A stretch of DNA of 37,219 nt, taken from contig CAZBUB010000027.1 in NCBI GenBank assembly GCA_964494985.1, forward strand, positions 1 to 37,219. The letters are read 5' to 3'. This document shows positions 8,772-17,627 of the stretch, piece after piece. A program made the translations under genes and the position numbers. The notes beneath the pieces were generated by a model. The model had not been told where the DNA came from and did not search any database. It was given only the letters and a program-made list of their open reading frames with translations. The first letter of the stretch is position 1; each line of letters opens with the position of its first letter. This stretch comes from CAZBUB01 sp964494985 (GTDB lineage Bacteria; Desulfobacterota; Desulfovibrionia; Desulfovibrionales; Desulfothermaceae).

Positions 8772-8821
8772 GTCCTAGGGAAAAAAGCGTTTTAAAAATA
8801 ATTCATGGAGGGATACGTATT

Positions 8822-9706
8822 ATGTCAGCTTCTGGAATGCATTACGAGGGCCATTGCATCCGACCGCCCAGCGAGGCTGGAAGCATCTTGTTGCAAGTTA
8901 CTGTAGGCTGCTCGCACAACAAGTGCACTTTTTGCGGCAGCTACAAGGACAAGAGATTCAGGATCAAGGACTGGGAGAGAATAGAAGAGGATATCCAATA
9001 TGCTGCTTTGCATATGCGCGACCAAAAGAGGCTTTTTCTCATGGATGGGGACTGTCTCATATTGCCCCAGGCCAAGCTGCTTAGGCTCCTGGACCTGATA
9101 AATAAGCATTTGCCCTGGCTGGAGAGAATAGGCACCTATGCCAACGCCAAGGCAATCCGCAAGAAGAGCCTGGAAGAGCTGCAAGAGCTAAAGGCCCGTG
9201 GGCTGAGCATAGTCTACCTGGGCTTGGAGTCAGGATCAGAACGGGTACTGCAACAGGTGAAAAAGGGCAGCAGTGCCCAGGAAATGATCCAAATGGGCCG
9301 CAGGGTGAAGGAGGCAGGCATAACCTTGTCAGTAACTGTGCTGCTGGGGCTGGCTGGCAGGCAGGGCTCGGCTGAGCATGCTACAGCTACAGGGGAGGTT
9401 TTGAGCAAAATGGATCCGGATTATGTTGGGGCCCTGACCGTGATGCTGATTCCTGGCACTGAGCTGTACAATGACTATCTGGCAGGCAGATTTGAGCTGC
9501 CAGGGCAAATGGAGATCTTGCAGGAGCTGCGTTTGATGCTGCAGAGTACCAGGCTTAGCCAGGGCCTGTTCATCTCCAACCACGCCTCGAACTATCTGCC
9601 GATCAAGGTGAAATTTCCGGAAGGCAAGGAGCAGGGCCTGCAGATGATTGATCAGGCCCTGCAGGGCAAAGTTGGGCTCAAGCCTGAGTGGATGAGGGCT
9701 TTGTAA
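8822..9706 (+). CDS. Radical SAM protein
   Basis: 294 residues starting at an ATG preceded by GGAGGGA at 8-nt spacing. The radical SAM cluster site is CSHNKCTFC near residues 30-38, a C-x4-C-x2-C spacing rather than the common C-x3-C-x2-C; I recall this spacing from a family of B12-independent radical SAM proteins in Desulfobacterota. The rest follows an Elp3/MiaB-like barrel: YANAKAI, then YLGLESGSERVLQQVKKG, which is the typical SAM-ribose region, and TVLLGLAG. The three cysteines should hold a 4Fe-4S cluster that cleaves S-adenosylmethionine; the substrate is unknown. It stands alone between the mobile element and the ATP synthase operon. Confidence 0.88.
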   Translation: MSASGMHYEGHCIRPPSEAGSILLQVTVGCSHNKCTFCGSYKDKRFRIKDWERIEEDIQYAALHMRDQKRLFLMDGDCLILPQAKLLRLLDLINKHLPWLERIGTYANAKAIRKKSLEELQELKARGLSIVYLGLESGSERVLQQVKKGSSAQEMIQMGRRVKEAGITLSVTVLLGLAGRQGSAEHATATGEVLSKMDPDYVGALTVMLIPGTELYNDYLAGRFELPGQMEILQELRLMLQSTRLSQGLFISNHASNYLPIKVKFPEGKEQGLQMIDQALQGKVGLKPEWMRAL

Positions 9707-9780
9707 GTGAAAATTTGCACAACCCTGCTGAGTACTGGCCTGCAAGGATTGAATTCCAGCCAAGGAATCCAAAAAAGGCT

Positions 9781-9809
9781 TTGACATAATATTGGAAATG
9801 AGGTAAAGA
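9781..9809 (+). promoter_or_regulatory. Candidate sigma-70 promoter for the ATP synthase operon
   Basis: A perfect TTGACA at 9781 is followed after 17 bp by TAAAGA, a weak -10, about 43 bp before the first atp gene. No terminator separates it from the radical SAM gene, so some read-through is possible. Confidence 0.5.
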
Positions 9810-9852
9810 CTACCCAATTTGCAACAAATTTCACAAATTCAGGAGGAGGGCC

Positions 9853-10275
9853 ATGATTGACCTAAATATCACCATGTTCATCCAGCTGGTAAATTTCTTG
9901 ATTTTGCTGGCTGTTTTGAATTTGATCCTGATTAGGCCCATTCGGGGTATTGTGCAACAGCGCCAGGAGAAGATGGCAGGAGAGCTCTCCAAAATTGAAG
10001 AATTCAATTCCGAGGCTGAAAAAAAGTTAAAAGACTACGAGCAGGCCCTGGATAAGGCCAGACAAGAAGGTGTGGAGATCCGGGAGGAGTTCAAATCCCA
10101 GGGGCAGAAGCAAGAGCAGGATATCCTGGCCCAAGCAGGCCAAAAGGCTAGAGAGCAACTGGAGTCCGCCCGCAGTGAGATCTCAGCCCAATCTGAGGCA
10201 GCCAGGAAGAAGCTTTCCCAACAAGTGGACAAGTATGCCAAGATGGTAGCAGACCAGATGCTGGTCAGGGGCTAA
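9853..10275 (+). CDS. atpF': F0F1 ATP synthase subunit b'
   Basis: 140 residues: one N-terminal membrane helix (about 8-27) then a long charged coiled coil with the alanine/glutamate/lysine pattern of peripheral-stalk subunits. It lacks a signal-like leader, unlike the next gene. Paired b and b' subunits forming a heterodimeric stator are known in many Desulfobacterota, cyanobacteria and alphaproteobacteria. AGGAGGAGGG precedes the ATG. It opens a tightly packed operon ordered b', b, delta, alpha, gamma, beta, epsilon. Confidence 0.9.
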   Translation: MIDLNITMFIQLVNFLILLAVLNLILIRPIRGIVQQRQEKMAGELSKIEEFNSEAEKKLKDYEQALDKARQEGVEIREEFKSQGQKQEQDILAQAGQKAREQLESARSEISAQSEAARKKLSQQVDKYAKMVADQMLVRG

Positions 10276-10299
10276 ACCTGGAATAAGGAGGATTCTGCC

Positions 10300-10869
10300 T
10301 TGAAAAGAGTTTTTTTACTGAGCATGGTTTTGATGGTCCTTCTGCTTATGGCAGTTAACGGTTGGGCTGCTTCAGCCGAAGGAGGCTCCTGGGCTGAATG
10401 GAAGGACTTTTTGTGGCGGATTGTTAACTTCATTATCTTTATCGGGATTATCTATCTGGTGGCTGGAAAGAGGATGATAGGCTTTTTTACCGGTAGAAGT
10501 GAGCAGATTCAATCTGAGCTCAAAGATTTGAATGAAAGAAGGGTTCAGGCTGAGGAAAGGCTGCAAGAGGTAGAAAAGAGCATTGCCAATATAGATCAAG
10601 AAAGGGAAGAGATCCTGAATAAGGCCCGGGAGCAGGGTGATGCCATGAGAGAGTCCATAATAAGCAAGGCCAGGGAAGAGGCAGAGCAGATCACCAGACA
10701 AGCCCAGGTCAAGGCTTCCCAGGAGATGCAGCAGGTCGTCAACGAGCTTAGGGAGGAAATGGCAGACAAAGTCATTGATTCCGCAGAAAAACTGATTGTC
10801 TCCAAGTTGGGCAAGAAGGATCAGGAAAGGCTTATTGACAAATATCTAACAAAGGTGGTGCTCAATTGA
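10300..10869 (+). CDS. atpF: F0F1 ATP synthase subunit b
   Basis: 189 residues starting with TTG behind a strong AAGGAGG. An N-terminal signal-like hydrophobic stretch (about 4-22, ending NGWAASA) precedes a second membrane helix (about 37-56, VNFIIFIGIIYLVAG) and then the long coiled coil of the peripheral stalk. The extra leader is common in b subunits of Desulfovibrio-type operons and may be cleaved. The C-terminal helix should contact delta on F1. Its TGA stop overlaps the TTG start of atpH, indicating translational coupling. Confidence 0.92.
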   Translation: MKRVFLLSMVLMVLLLMAVNGWAASAEGGSWAEWKDFLWRIVNFIIFIGIIYLVAGKRMIGFFTGRSEQIQSELKDLNERRVQAEERLQEVEKSIANIDQEREEILNKAREQGDAMRESIISKAREEAEQITRQAQVKASQEMQQVVNELREEMADKVIDSAEKLIVSKLGKKDQERLIDKYLTKVVLN

Positions 10870-11417
10870 GGGAACAAATCATAGCCAAAAGATATGCCAG
10901 GGCCTTGTTTGCCATCGGGAAAGAAAAGGGGGACGAGGAACTGAACAAGTACGGTCAAGAGCTTGCTGCACTGACTGATGTTTTACAGTCCTTTCCCCAA
11001 TTGCTCAGGATCTTTAAGAATCCGGTCATTAAGGCCCAAGAGAAAAAGACCATCCTGGCCCAGATTCTGGAAAAGGGGGAAATCGGGACTGTAGTCAGAA
11101 ACTTCTGCAATTTCCTGGCAGACAAGGAACGTTTGGGCAATTTCTTGGCCATCCAGGATTACTATCAGACCCTCTTGGATCAAAAGGAAGGTATTCTGCG
11201 GGGTAAACTGGTTACGGCTATAGAGCTGACCAAGGCCCGGCAGGACAAAACTGCTAAGGATCTGGAGGAACGGCTCCAGCAAAAGCTGGTCTTGGACTAT
11301 GAGACAGACCAGAATATTTTGGGGGGGGTGGTGCTCAAGGTTGGCGATAAGATCTATGATGCCAGTCTGAGGGCGCAGCTGGACAGGTTGAAAGAAAACA
11401 TCAAAAGGGGTGAGTAG
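10866..11417 (+). CDS. atpH: F0F1 ATP synthase subunit delta
   Basis: 183 residues of normal delta (OSCP) length, beginning REQIIAKRYARALFAIGKEKG, the typical delta N-terminus. The C-terminal part has the usual LGGVVLKVGDKIYDASLRAQLDRLKE ending, which binds the stalk. The start is TTG within a TTGA overlap with atpF. Delta joins the b/b' stalk to the top of the alpha3beta3 head. The TAG stop overlaps a possible GTG start of atpA. Confidence 0.95.
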   Translation: MREQIIAKRYARALFAIGKEKGDEELNKYGQELAALTDVLQSFPQLLRIFKNPVIKAQEKKTILAQILEKGEIGTVVRNFCNFLADKERLGNFLAIQDYYQTLLDQKEGILRGKLVTAIELTKARQDKTAKDLEERLQQKLVLDYETDQNILGGVVLKVGDKIYDASLRAQLDRLKENIKRGE

Positions 11418-11422
11418 TGGCT

Positions 11423-12931
11423 ATGCAAATAAAATCAGAAGAGATCAGCCAGATTATTGAAGAACAGATCAAGAACTACGAGCAGAAGATGGAAATGGCT
11501 GAGACCGGGGTGGTCCTGTCTGTGGGTGACGGGATTGCCAGGGTCTACGGTGTGCAGAATGCCATGGCCATGGAGTTGCTCGAATTCCCTGGTTCTGTGT
11601 ACGGCATGGTCCTGAACCTGGAGGAGGACAGCGTGGGTGTGGCCCTGCTAGGCGAAGACACAGAGATCAAGGAAGGGGATACTGTCAAGCGCACTGGCAC
11701 CATTTTCTCTGTGCCTGTAGGGGAGGGCGTGGCAGGCAGAGTTATTGATCCCTTGGGCAATCCCCTGGATGGGCAGGGCCCTATCCAGTCCCAGGAACGG
11801 CGATTTGTAGAAATTAAGGCGCCGGGCATTGTGCAGAGAAAGTCCGTACATGAGCCCATGTACACAGGTCTTAAGGCGATTGATTCCATGACCCCTATCG
11901 GACGGGGACAAAGGGAGCTGATTATTGGTGATCGCCAAGTGGGCAAAACCGCCATTGGGGTGGATGCCATTTTGGCCCAGAAGGATTCAGACGTATACTG
12001 CTTCTATGTGGCTATCGGGCAGAAAAAGTCTACCGTGGCTCTGGTTGCAGACACCCTGCGCAAGTATGGAGCCATGGAGTATACCACTATAATTTCGGCA
12101 ACAGCCTCAGAGCCTGCCTCCTTGCAGTTCATTGCTGCGTATGCAGGCTGCACTATGGCAGAATTCTACCGGGATAATGGCAAGCATGCTCTGATTATTT
12201 ACGACGATCTCTCCAAACAGGCTGTAGCCTACAGGCAGATGTCCCTGCTGCTGAGGCGTCCTCCTGGCCGAGAGGCTTTCCCTGGTGACGTTTTCTACCT
12301 GCACTCCCGTTTGCTGGAGAGGGCTGCCAAGTACAATGACGAGAAAGGTGGAGGCTCTTTAACAGCCTTGCCCATTATTGAGACCCAGGCTGGAGACGTT
12401 TCCGCATATATCCCCACCAATGTGATTTCCATTACAGACGGTCAGGTCTACCTGGAGCCTAACCTGTTTAATGCAGGCGTCAGGCCGGCTATCAACGTGG
12501 GGCTCTCGGTATCCCGAGTGGGAGGCAGCGCCCAGGTTAAGGCCATGAAAAAGGTGGCCGGAACCCTGCGTTTGGATCTGGCTCAGTACAGGGAGCTGGC
12601 TGCCTTTGCTCAGTTTGGGTCTGATTTGGATAAAGCTACTCAGCAGAAGCTGGATCGGGGCGTACGTATGGTGGAGATCCTGAAGCAGGGCCAGTATCAG
12701 CCCTTGCCTGTGGAAGAACAAGTGGTGATCCTTTACGCCGGGACTAAGGGCTTCCTGGACGATATTGCAGTGGAGAACGTGCGCAAGTTCGAACTGGAAT
12801 ACATAGAATTCATGCGCAATACCAAGCAGGACATCCTGCAGGCCATTCGGGACAAGCAGGATTTGGACGAAGATACCGAGAACAAGCTCAAGGCAGCGGT
12901 GGAAGAATTCAAAAAGGGCTTTCAGGCCTAA
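11423..12931 (+). CDS. atpA: F0F1 ATP synthase subunit alpha
   Basis: About 502 residues, full length for alpha. Nucleotide-binding features are the P-loop GDRQVGKT near residue 167 and the family segment PGREAFPGDVFYLHSRLLERAAK. I chose ATG 11423 because the family usually begins MQIK.EEIS; a GTG at 11417 overlapping the atpH stop would add two residues. Alpha carries the non-catalytic nucleotide sites of the F1 head. The gene is intact and continues the operon, with 18 bp to atpG. Confidence 0.97.
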   Translation: MQIKSEEISQIIEEQIKNYEQKMEMAETGVVLSVGDGIARVYGVQNAMAMELLEFPGSVYGMVLNLEEDSVGVALLGEDTEIKEGDTVKRTGTIFSVPVGEGVAGRVIDPLGNPLDGQGPIQSQERRFVEIKAPGIVQRKSVHEPMYTGLKAIDSMTPIGRGQRELIIGDRQVGKTAIGVDAILAQKDSDVYCFYVAIGQKKSTVALVADTLRKYGAMEYTTIISATASEPASLQFIAAYAGCTMAEFYRDNGKHALIIYDDLSKQAVAYRQMSLLLRRPPGREAFPGDVFYLHSRLLERAAKYNDEKGGGSLTALPIIETQAGDVSAYIPTNVISITDGQVYLEPNLFNAGVRPAINVGLSVSRVGGSAQVKAMKKVAGTLRLDLAQYRELAAFAQFGSDLDKATQQKLDRGVRMVEILKQGQYQPLPVEEQVVILYAGTKGFLDDIAVENVRKFELEYIEFMRNTKQDILQAIRDKQDLDEDTENKLKAAVEEFKKGFQA

Positions 12932-12949
12932 AGTATAAGGGGTTGATCC

Positions 12950-13822
12950 ATGCCTTCAATGAAGGATGTTTTAAATAAGATAGCCTCGGTCAAAAAAACC
13001 AAACAGATTACCAAGGCCATGAACATGGTGGCTTCTGCCAAGCTGCGCAGGGCCCAGGAGCGCATCGAACAGTTCAGGCCCTATGCCCAGAAGTACTACG
13101 AGATGTTAGGTGATTTGGCAGCTGGGGTAGAGCCCACTGCACATCCCCTGCTTGAGCCCAGGGAAGAGATAAAAAGCGTAGGAATATTGCTGATAACCTC
13201 GGACAGGGGGCTGTGCGGAGCCTATAACGCCTACCTGATAAATCTAGGTATGCAGTTAGCCAGGGAAAAAGCATCTGAAGGCAAAGAGGTCAAGTTCTAC
13301 TGCGTGGGCAGGAAGGGCAGAGATAAGATTAAAAAGAGTGAGTTTCAGCTTGTGCAATCCTATCCGGATCGCATGAACTATTTTGACTTCAGCCTGGCAG
13401 CTGAACTGGGCAAGGAGGTCACAGATGCCTACTTGCAAAAGGAGCTGGACGAGGTGCACATGATCTACGGTCAATTCGTATCCGTGGCCAAGCAGGTGTC
13501 CAGCAGACTGCAGATCCTGCCTGTAACTGCTGCCCAGGAGGCTGAAACAGCTGGCTCCAGGGTGGAGTATACCTACGAACCCTCGGTGGAAGGCCTGCTG
13601 GCAGAGCTGTTGCCCAGGTTCATCAATGTACAGATCTACCGAGGCTTGCTGGAGACTGCAGCCAGTGAACACGCGGCACGTATGACAGCCATGGACAATG
13701 CAACCAGGAACTGCGACGACATGATTGAAAACCTGACCTTGAGCTATAACAAGGCCAGGCAGGCAGCCATCACAACGGAGTTAATGGATATAGTCGGCGG
13801 TGCTGAGGCACTTAAAGGATAA
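12950..13822 (+). CDS. atpG: F0F1 ATP synthase subunit gamma
   Basis: 290 residues with the two conserved terminal helices: KKTKQITKAMNMVASAKLRRAQ near the N-terminus and AARMTAMDNATRNC followed by NKARQAAITTEL at the C-terminus. The central ITSDRGLCGAYN stretch is also typical. Gamma is the rotor shaft of F1. AGGGG precedes the ATG at close spacing, and 14 bp separate it from atpD. Confidence 0.97.
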   Translation: MPSMKDVLNKIASVKKTKQITKAMNMVASAKLRRAQERIEQFRPYAQKYYEMLGDLAAGVEPTAHPLLEPREEIKSVGILLITSDRGLCGAYNAYLINLGMQLAREKASEGKEVKFYCVGRKGRDKIKKSEFQLVQSYPDRMNYFDFSLAAELGKEVTDAYLQKELDEVHMIYGQFVSVAKQVSSRLQILPVTAAQEAETAGSRVEYTYEPSVEGLLAELLPRFINVQIYRGLLETAASEHAARMTAMDNATRNCDDMIENLTLSYNKARQAAITTELMDIVGGAEALKG

Positions 13823-13836
13823 AGGGGGCAATAGAT

Positions 13837-15243
13837 ATGAGCAAAAGCGCAGGCAAGGTGGTCCAGGTGATAGGGCCCGTGGTGGACGTGGAATTTCCTG
13901 AAGGACAGCTTCCGGAGATTTTAACTGCTTTGAATATCCACAACACCAACAGCGTTGATGCTGCTGAACTGGTGGTGGAAGTGTCCCAGCATCTTGGGGA
14001 TAATACTGTGCGCTGTATTGCCATGGACGGCACAGATGGATTAGTGCGGGGCATGGAGGCTGTGAATACTGGAGAAGCCATCAAAATCCCTGTGGGAAAT
14101 ACAGCTCTGGGCAGGATCATCAATGTGGTGGGCAGGCCAGTGGATGAGATGGGGGAGGTCAAGGGAGAAGACTATTTACCCATTCACAGGCCGGCTCCTT
14201 CTTTTGTGGATCAAAGTACAAGTATTGAGGTCCTGGAAACTGGGGTTAAGGTTATTGATCTTATGATTCCTTTTCCCAAGGGCGGCAAGATGGGCCTCTT
14301 CGGCGGCGCAGGAGTGGGCAAAACCGTGGTACTGATGGAGATGATCAACAACATTGCCAAGGAGCACGGTGGCAAGTCTGTTTTCGCCGGCGTAGGTGAG
14401 CGTACCAGGGAAGGAAACGATTTGTACGTGGAGATGAAAGAAGCCGGAGTTCTGCCTAACGCGGCCTTGATTTACGGACAGATGAACGAGCCTCCTGGAG
14501 CCAGGGCCAGGGTGGGTTTGACTGCCTTGACTGCAGCTGAGTACTTTCGGGATATACAAGGCGAAGACGTCTTGCTGTTCATAGACAATATTTTCCGCTT
14601 CACCCAGGCTGGCATGGAGGTTTCTGCGCTTCTGGGTAGAATGCCTTCTGCAGTGGGCTATCAGCCCACCTTGGGCACTGATCTTGGAGAGCTGCAGGAG
14701 CGGATCACCTCCACTACCAAGGGCTCTATTACCTCGGTGCAGGCCATTTACGTTCCTGCTGACGATTTGACTGACCCGGCTCCTGCCACGACCTTCGCCC
14801 ACTTGGACGGCACTTTGGTTCTGTCCAGGCAGATCGCTGAGTTGGGCATTTATCCGGCGGTGGATCCTCTGGACTCCACATCCCGGATTCTGGATCCTAA
14901 TGTTTTGGGCAACGAACACTATCAGGTGGCCAGGGAGGTGCAGCAGTTGCTGCAGAAATATAAGGATTTGCAGGATATTATTGCCATTTTGGGCATGGAT
15001 GAGCTTTCAGACGAGGACAAACTGACAGTGAACAGGGCCAGAAAGATTCAGCGCTATTTGTCCCAGCCCTTTCACGTTGCAGAGCAGTTCACAGGCACTC
15101 CAGGAGTTTATGTGAAGCTGGAAGATACGATCAGGGGCTTTAAGGAGATCATTGAAGGCAAGCATGATGATCTGCCTGAAAGCGCCTTTTACATGGTGGG
15201 TACTATAGAAGAGGCACGGGAAAAGGCCAATAAGCAGCAATAA
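13837..15243 (+). CDS. atpD: F0F1 ATP synthase subunit beta
   Basis: 468 residues, full length. The catalytic P-loop GGAGVGKT is near residue 150, with GERTREGNDLYVEM (catalytic Glu), the DDLTDPAPATTFAHLD region and the C-terminal DELSDEDKLTVNRARKIQRYLSQPF helix. These residues make the three catalytic ATP sites. AAAGGGGGC lies before the ATG. The subunits that would show Na+ or H+ specificity (a and c) are not in this window. Confidence 0.98.
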   Translation: MSKSAGKVVQVIGPVVDVEFPEGQLPEILTALNIHNTNSVDAAELVVEVSQHLGDNTVRCIAMDGTDGLVRGMEAVNTGEAIKIPVGNTALGRIINVVGRPVDEMGEVKGEDYLPIHRPAPSFVDQSTSIEVLETGVKVIDLMIPFPKGGKMGLFGGAGVGKTVVLMEMINNIAKEHGGKSVFAGVGERTREGNDLYVEMKEAGVLPNAALIYGQMNEPPGARARVGLTALTAAEYFRDIQGEDVLLFIDNIFRFTQAGMEVSALLGRMPSAVGYQPTLGTDLGELQERITSTTKGSITSVQAIYVPADDLTDPAPATTFAHLDGTLVLSRQIAELGIYPAVDPLDSTSRILDPNVLGNEHYQVAREVQQLLQKYKDLQDIIAILGMDELSDEDKLTVNRARKIQRYLSQPFHVAEQFTGTPGVYVKLEDTIRGFKEIIEGKHDDLPESAFYMVGTIEEAREKANKQQ

Positions 15244-15278
15244 TACGCAGATAATCTTTTACCCGGCAGGTACAGGCT

Positions 15279-15689
15279 ATGTCTAAAATGATCAGGCTGG
15301 AGATAGTGACCCCAGATAAAGTAGTATTAACCCAGGATGTGGAATATGTGGGAGTACCTGGCATACAGGGGCAGTTTGGCGTACTGGTGAATCATATTCC
15401 ATTTCTTTCTGCCCTGGCTATTGGGTCTCTATACTACAAGCTAGAGGGTCGAACCAAGTTCGTATTCATCAGTGGAGGTTTTGCTGAGGTTTCCCCGGAT
15501 GCTGTGACTATTCTGGCTGAGACAGCGGAAAAGGCAGAGGAGATTGATATCTCCCGGGCCCAAAAAGCAAAAGAAAGGGCTGAGCAGAGGTTGCGCCAGG
15601 CCAAGGACAATATAGAGTTTGCCCGGGCACAACAGGAACTGATGCGGGCGATACATCGGATGTCCGCCAAGGAGAGAAGCGCAGCTTAA
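15279..15689 (+). CDS. atpC: F0F1 ATP synthase subunit epsilon
   Basis: 136 residues: an N-terminal beta sandwich with GVPGIQGQFGVLVNHIPFLSALA (family hallmark) and FVFISGGFAEV, then a helical hairpin ARAQKAKERAEQRLRQAKDN that can act as the inhibitory C-terminal domain. It is the last gene of the operon and is followed within 50 bp by a strong terminator. Confidence 0.95.
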   Translation: MSKMIRLEIVTPDKVVLTQDVEYVGVPGIQGQFGVLVNHIPFLSALAIGSLYYKLEGRTKFVFISGGFAEVSPDAVTILAETAEKAEEIDISRAQKAKERAEQRLRQAKDNIEFARAQQELMRAIHRMSAKERSAA

Positions 15690-15737
15690 AGAGTGCTTAG
15701 TCCTATTTTCAGGATAGTCAATAACGACCAGGACTTT

Positions 15738-15769
15738 AAAAAACAGACCCGCACGGGTCTGTTTTTTTT
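15738..15769 (+). terminator. Rho-independent terminator of the atp operon
   Basis: The stem ACAGACCC/GGGTCTGT with loop GCAC is followed by eight T residues. An A-run lies on the 5' side, so it could work in both directions, but the only gene ending nearby is atpC. Confidence 0.93.
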
Positions 15770-15922
15770 GGCCGAGTCTTTGCTGATGAGGACCGAGATT
15801 TTTTGACGTGTTGCAAGCTGCAGGGAAAATACCTTTCCCCATGCTGCAGTTGAAAGCCCTGCTTATTGCTGAGCAGGCAGTATTCAGGCAGACTTGATCT
15901 GAGCTGTGCTTCAGGCTGGGGC

Positions 15923-15952
15923 TTGCTTATCCCTGGACTTGGGGTTTATAAT
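15923..15952 (+). promoter_or_regulatory. Candidate sigma-70 promoter for glmU
   Basis: TTGCTT at 15923 and a perfect TATAAT at 15947 are separated by 18 bp, between the atp terminator and the glmU start at 16017. The rest of the 327-bp gap shows nothing else I can support. Confidence 0.5.
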
Positions 15953-16016
15953 TTCATGTCTTCTTGAGTTGACTGACACTTGGCAAACTTGTGGGAGTCC
16001 TTATTTGGGGCGAATT

Positions 16017-17423
16017 ATGCAACAAAGGATTGCTGGAGTGCGAGAACGAGCCCAGCGAAATATTGCCGCGCTGATTTTGGCTGCTGGCAAAGGGACCAGG
16101 ATGGCGTCCCCTAAACCAAAGGTGCTTCAGGAGCTGTTGGGCGAGCCCATGCTTTGGTATGTCTGGCAAACTGTGGCTGAGTTGCTGCCCTTAGAGAAGG
16201 TGTGTGTCCTTTCCGGCTACAGGACAGCAGAAGTGCAATCTATTTTTGCGCCTGGGCAAGCTAGACATGTTGTGCAAGATAAGCAGCTGGGCACAGGTCA
16301 CGCTCTTTTATGTGCGCTTCCGCAGCTTTTAGAGACAGGTGCCAGTTATTGCCTGGTTCTCAACGGGGATGCTCCCTTAATCAGCAGCAAGTCTTTGAAT
16401 CATTTTTTGGAGCAGGTCTTGGAGCAGGACCCTGATCTCGCTTTTATGAGCATTGAGCTGGATGATCCGCGGGGGTACGGCAGGGTTAAAAGGGGGCCTG
16501 ATTCTGAGTTGCTGGGAATAGTTGAGGATCGGGACTTAGTTGATACAGGTGAGGAACAGATCAAAGAGGTCAACGCCGGAGTCTATTTGGTGAATCTGCA
16601 GAGCATGCAAGATTGTTTGCAAAGCTTAGATAACAACAACAAACAGGGTGAATATTATATCACTCAATTGGTGGATCTGGGGCTTAAGCGAGACCGAAAG
16701 GTGCTGGCTGTGAGCGCAGGAAAAAATCCGGAATTTTTGGGGGTCAATAATCCAGCCGAGCTGATTCATTGCGAGGAAATACTGCGCAGGCGTATAGTAC
16801 AGGAGCTTTTATCTGCGGGGACGATAATCCGCAATCCTGAGCAAGTAAGAATCGGTCCCAGGTGCCAGGTGGAGCCTGGGGCTGAGATCACTGGGCCGGC
16901 TGAAGTCTATGGCGCAAGTATTGTGGCTTCTCAAAGTAAGCTGGAGTCCCATGTCTGGATTAAGGACTGTCAAATCAGGGAAAGGGCCAGCATTAGATCC
17001 TTTTCCCATCTGGAGCAGGCTCAAATAGGCGAGGACTGTCAGGTGGGTCCCTACTCCAGGCTTAGACCAGGGGTTTTTTTACGGCCAAGAGCCAAGGCTG
17101 GCAATTTTGTAGAAATCAAGAAGTCCGAGCTTGGAGAAGATTGCAAAGTCAATCATTTGGCCTATGTAGGAGATGCCATTGTGGGAGCAGGGAGCAATAT
17201 AGGGGCTGGAAGCATAACCTGCAATTATGATGGCAGGCAGAAGCATCAAACAGTAATTGCTGAAAATGTCTTCGTGGGCAGCAATACCTCCATGGTAGCC
17301 CCTTTGTATATAGGCAAAAATGCCCTCATAGGCGCAGGATCTACAGTCACCAAGGATATACCAGAAGATGCTTTGGCTGTAGCTAGAAGCAAGCAAAAGA
17401 ATTTGAAGCGCAAAAAAAAATAA
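16017..17423 (+). CDS. glmU: Bifunctional UDP-GlcNAc pyrophosphorylase / GlcN-1-P acetyltransferase
   Basis: The ATG at 16017 (GGGG at 6-nt spacing) gives 468 residues, close to the family length; an upstream in-frame start would add 37 residues with no family support. The N-terminal uridyltransferase has LAAGKGTRM near residue 20, then KQLGTGHALL and NGDAPL. The C-terminal half is a left-handed beta helix with hexapeptide repeats, including GPYSRLRPG, NFVEIKKS, HLAYVGDA and GAGSITCNYDG. It makes UDP-N-acetylglucosamine in the cytoplasm for cell wall and lipopolysaccharide. The C-terminus ends in a lysine run. The next gene starts 21 bp later. Confidence 0.96.
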   Translation: MQQRIAGVRERAQRNIAALILAAGKGTRMASPKPKVLQELLGEPMLWYVWQTVAELLPLEKVCVLSGYRTAEVQSIFAPGQARHVVQDKQLGTGHALLCALPQLLETGASYCLVLNGDAPLISSKSLNHFLEQVLEQDPDLAFMSIELDDPRGYGRVKRGPDSELLGIVEDRDLVDTGEEQIKEVNAGVYLVNLQSMQDCLQSLDNNNKQGEYYITQLVDLGLKRDRKVLAVSAGKNPEFLGVNNPAELIHCEEILRRRIVQELLSAGTIIRNPEQVRIGPRCQVEPGAEITGPAEVYGASIVASQSKLESHVWIKDCQIRERASIRSFSHLEQAQIGEDCQVGPYSRLRPGVFLRPRAKAGNFVEIKKSELGEDCKVNHLAYVGDAIVGAGSNIGAGSITCNYDGRQKHQTVIAENVFVGSNTSMVAPLYIGKNALIGAGSTVTKDIPEDALAVARSKQKNLKRKKK

Positions 17424-17444
17424 GCAGGATCAGGATTGATAGAC

Positions 17445-17624
17445 ATGCAAAATCTGGAGAGCTTGGAGGCCAGGATAGATCAATTATTGCAAAAAATACA
17501 GGAGGTTAGGTCTGAGAACCAGGGTCTTCGCTCCGAGCTTGAAGCAGAGAGGGAGAATAAGCAAAAGGTATTAAAAAAGGTGGATCAACTCTTGCAAAAG
17601 CTGCAAGAGGCAGATATAGATTAG
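17445..17624 (+). CDS. ZapB-like coiled-coil cell division protein
   Basis: A 59-residue protein that is one continuous coiled coil, rich in E, K, Q and L in heptads, with no other domain. It lies directly upstream of zapA. ZapB in enterobacteria is a short all-coiled-coil partner of ZapA in the Z-ring, so the same role is plausible here. The ATG at 17445 has AGGAT upstream; an in-frame TTG at 17436 is also possible. Similarity to other short coiled coils is easy to reach by chance, so the name is tentative. Confidence 0.7.
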   Translation: MQNLESLEARIDQLLQKIQEVRSENQGLRSELEAERENKQKVLKKVDQLLQKLQEADID

Positions 17625-17627
17625 GTA

